From assembly GCA_937927435.1 (NCBI GenBank), contig CALBDW010000018.1, positions 1-64,000 on the forward strand: a stretch of DNA of 64,000 nucleotides. Reading direction: 5' to 3'. The stretch comes from an uncultured Bdellovibrionales bacterium (lineage in GTDB: Bacteria > Bdellovibrionota > Bdellovibrionia > Bdellovibrionales > JAMPXM01). The position numbers and the translations under genes are program-made. A model generated the notes under the pieces. It made no database searches. It was given only the letters and a program-made list of their open reading frames with translations, and was not told the origin of the DNA. Each line of letters starts with the position of its first letter. Within the stretch, counting starts at the first letter, position 1. Below, in pieces: positions 63,264 to 64,000 of the stretch.

Positions 63264-64000
63264 CTATCCTTCATTCGTTCCAACATCGACGTTCAGAGTT
63301 CCGCTCGACGTGATCGTGCCACCCAAAGCTGCACCCACTCTTAAGCCTGTCCCCGCCGTGACCTCTGAAACCCCGCTCCCCGCAATAGTCAGGGTTTTCT
63401 CAGACGCACCGTCCCAGAACTTCAAGGTTCCAGACTCAAACCAAATCTCTCCCGGTTTCGGCGAGGGAGGCGTACTCACTTCAGGAATCGTCAATGTTCC
63501 GTTCGTCGAATCCTTCACGACATAGTTTCCAGGATCAACACTCAAAAGTGAAAGAAGCTTCGAAGAATTTCCGGAAGCGAAGACGCTTTGTAAGTAAGAC
63601 TGCGTCAAATCGCCGGTCCCGACCTGGATGAATTCATCGGCCGTTTTCCCCTGCAAAGTTTCCGCGATCAGTGCCCTCGGAACCGAATCGATCACTGTGT
63701 CAGGAAAAAGCAAGTCAGGGAAACCGGTCGATGACGGTGTGACAAAAAGACGAAGGTAACGAATATCGCCTATCACGGGCGTATAAATTCCATACGGGCA
63801 ATTCTCATCTTCAGCTTCTTTCGCCGTAAGCGGCGCCACGTTCTGAAAAACTTGAGACATCGAGTGACCTGGGTCGTTCCCCGTCCGTTTCGGAGAACCG
63901 ACGAGCGAGCCCACTTGTATATTGTAATAGCCGTTTGAGTTTTGAGTATTTACAGACTGCTCCTCTTCATAAAGAACGCACTGTTTCGACGGATCGAGAA
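63264..64000 (-). pseudogene. Fibre protein A, N-terminal part (5' end outside the window)
   Basis: The frame is open to base 64000, so the gene begins beyond the window. LDPSKQCVLYEEEQSVNTQN ... NGYYNIQVGSLVG parallels the N-terminal domain of fibre B. It ends at TAG after LNVDVGTNEG; the next codons continue a typical fibre sentence (IVQVQPGGG), so the TAG replaces a sense codon. With fragments up to 59625 the gene would code for more than 1450 residues. Confidence 0.72.

Noticed and set aside
1..64000. CRISPR array, rRNA, tRNA, transposase or phage structural genes
   Set aside because: I looked for regular short repeats, T-loop signatures, and DDE/integrase motifs in all frames by eye and found none. 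The fibre genes resemble phage tail-fibre repeats but carry Sec signal peptides and no phage neighbours.

Overview
The window looks like a chromosomal segment of a Gram-negative, moderately GC-rich bacterium, most likely in or near the Bdellovibrionota (inference). The grounds are two long fibre-type genes carrying repeated GIGTxxP motifs, like the mosaic adhesive trimer fibres known from Bdellovibrio; many lipoproteins; tandem trypsin-fold proteases; Gly-rich and Ig-repeat exported proteins; and large sensor kinases. I see no rRNA, tRNA, CRISPR array, phage or transposase gene.

Layout. 0-5 kb: an OmpR-type regulator, an EEP-fold hydrolase and a group of small stress-type membrane proteins (GlsB/YeaQ, YqjD-YqjE pair, DUF1328), then a pentapeptide-repeat protein. 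5-10 kb (minus): membrane pyrophosphatase hppA, then pepA-arfB. 10-20 kb: a 2H phosphoesterase, a soluble lytic transglycosylase, a secreted eight-repeat Cys protein, an HEARH-motif secreted protein, an MFS exporter, rmuC-pip and a porin-like outer-membrane protein. 20-29 kb: three lipoproteins (NlpC/P60-like, c-type haem, vWA) and three tandem S1 proteases, one without its catalytic His. 29-33 kb: hsp20, a malonyl-CoA synthetase-like enzyme, a rhodanese, dps and a HEPN protein. 33-48 kb: a FecR/FnIII surface protein; an overlapping minus-strand unit of sensor kinase, receiver-kinase hybrid and Gly-rich exported protein; a 960-residue Ig-repeat lipoprotein; and a rhomboid protease behind a PAS/GAF hybrid kinase. 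48-51.6 kb: a hemerythrin-like protein, a sirtuin and an archease-RtcB RNA-repair pair. 51.6-64 kb: a Kelch-repeat protein and two fibre genes on the minus strand, all with broken reading frames, flanking an intact plus-strand block (TPR-like protein, lipoprotein, dinB).

Themes. Much of the accessory content is cell envelope or export: fibres, Kelch and Ig-repeat proteins, proteases and lipoproteins. It is interleaved with signal-transduction genes. RNA repair (rtcB, archease, a 2H phosphoesterase elsewhere) and ribosome rescue (arfB) also appear. Frame disruptions are confined to the large surface genes and one small remnant at 27.4 kb; the housekeeping genes are intact. Two copies of a 97-99 bp inverted-repeat element (7.7 and 20.2 kb) sit directly behind gene 3' ends and share a covarying internal hairpin.
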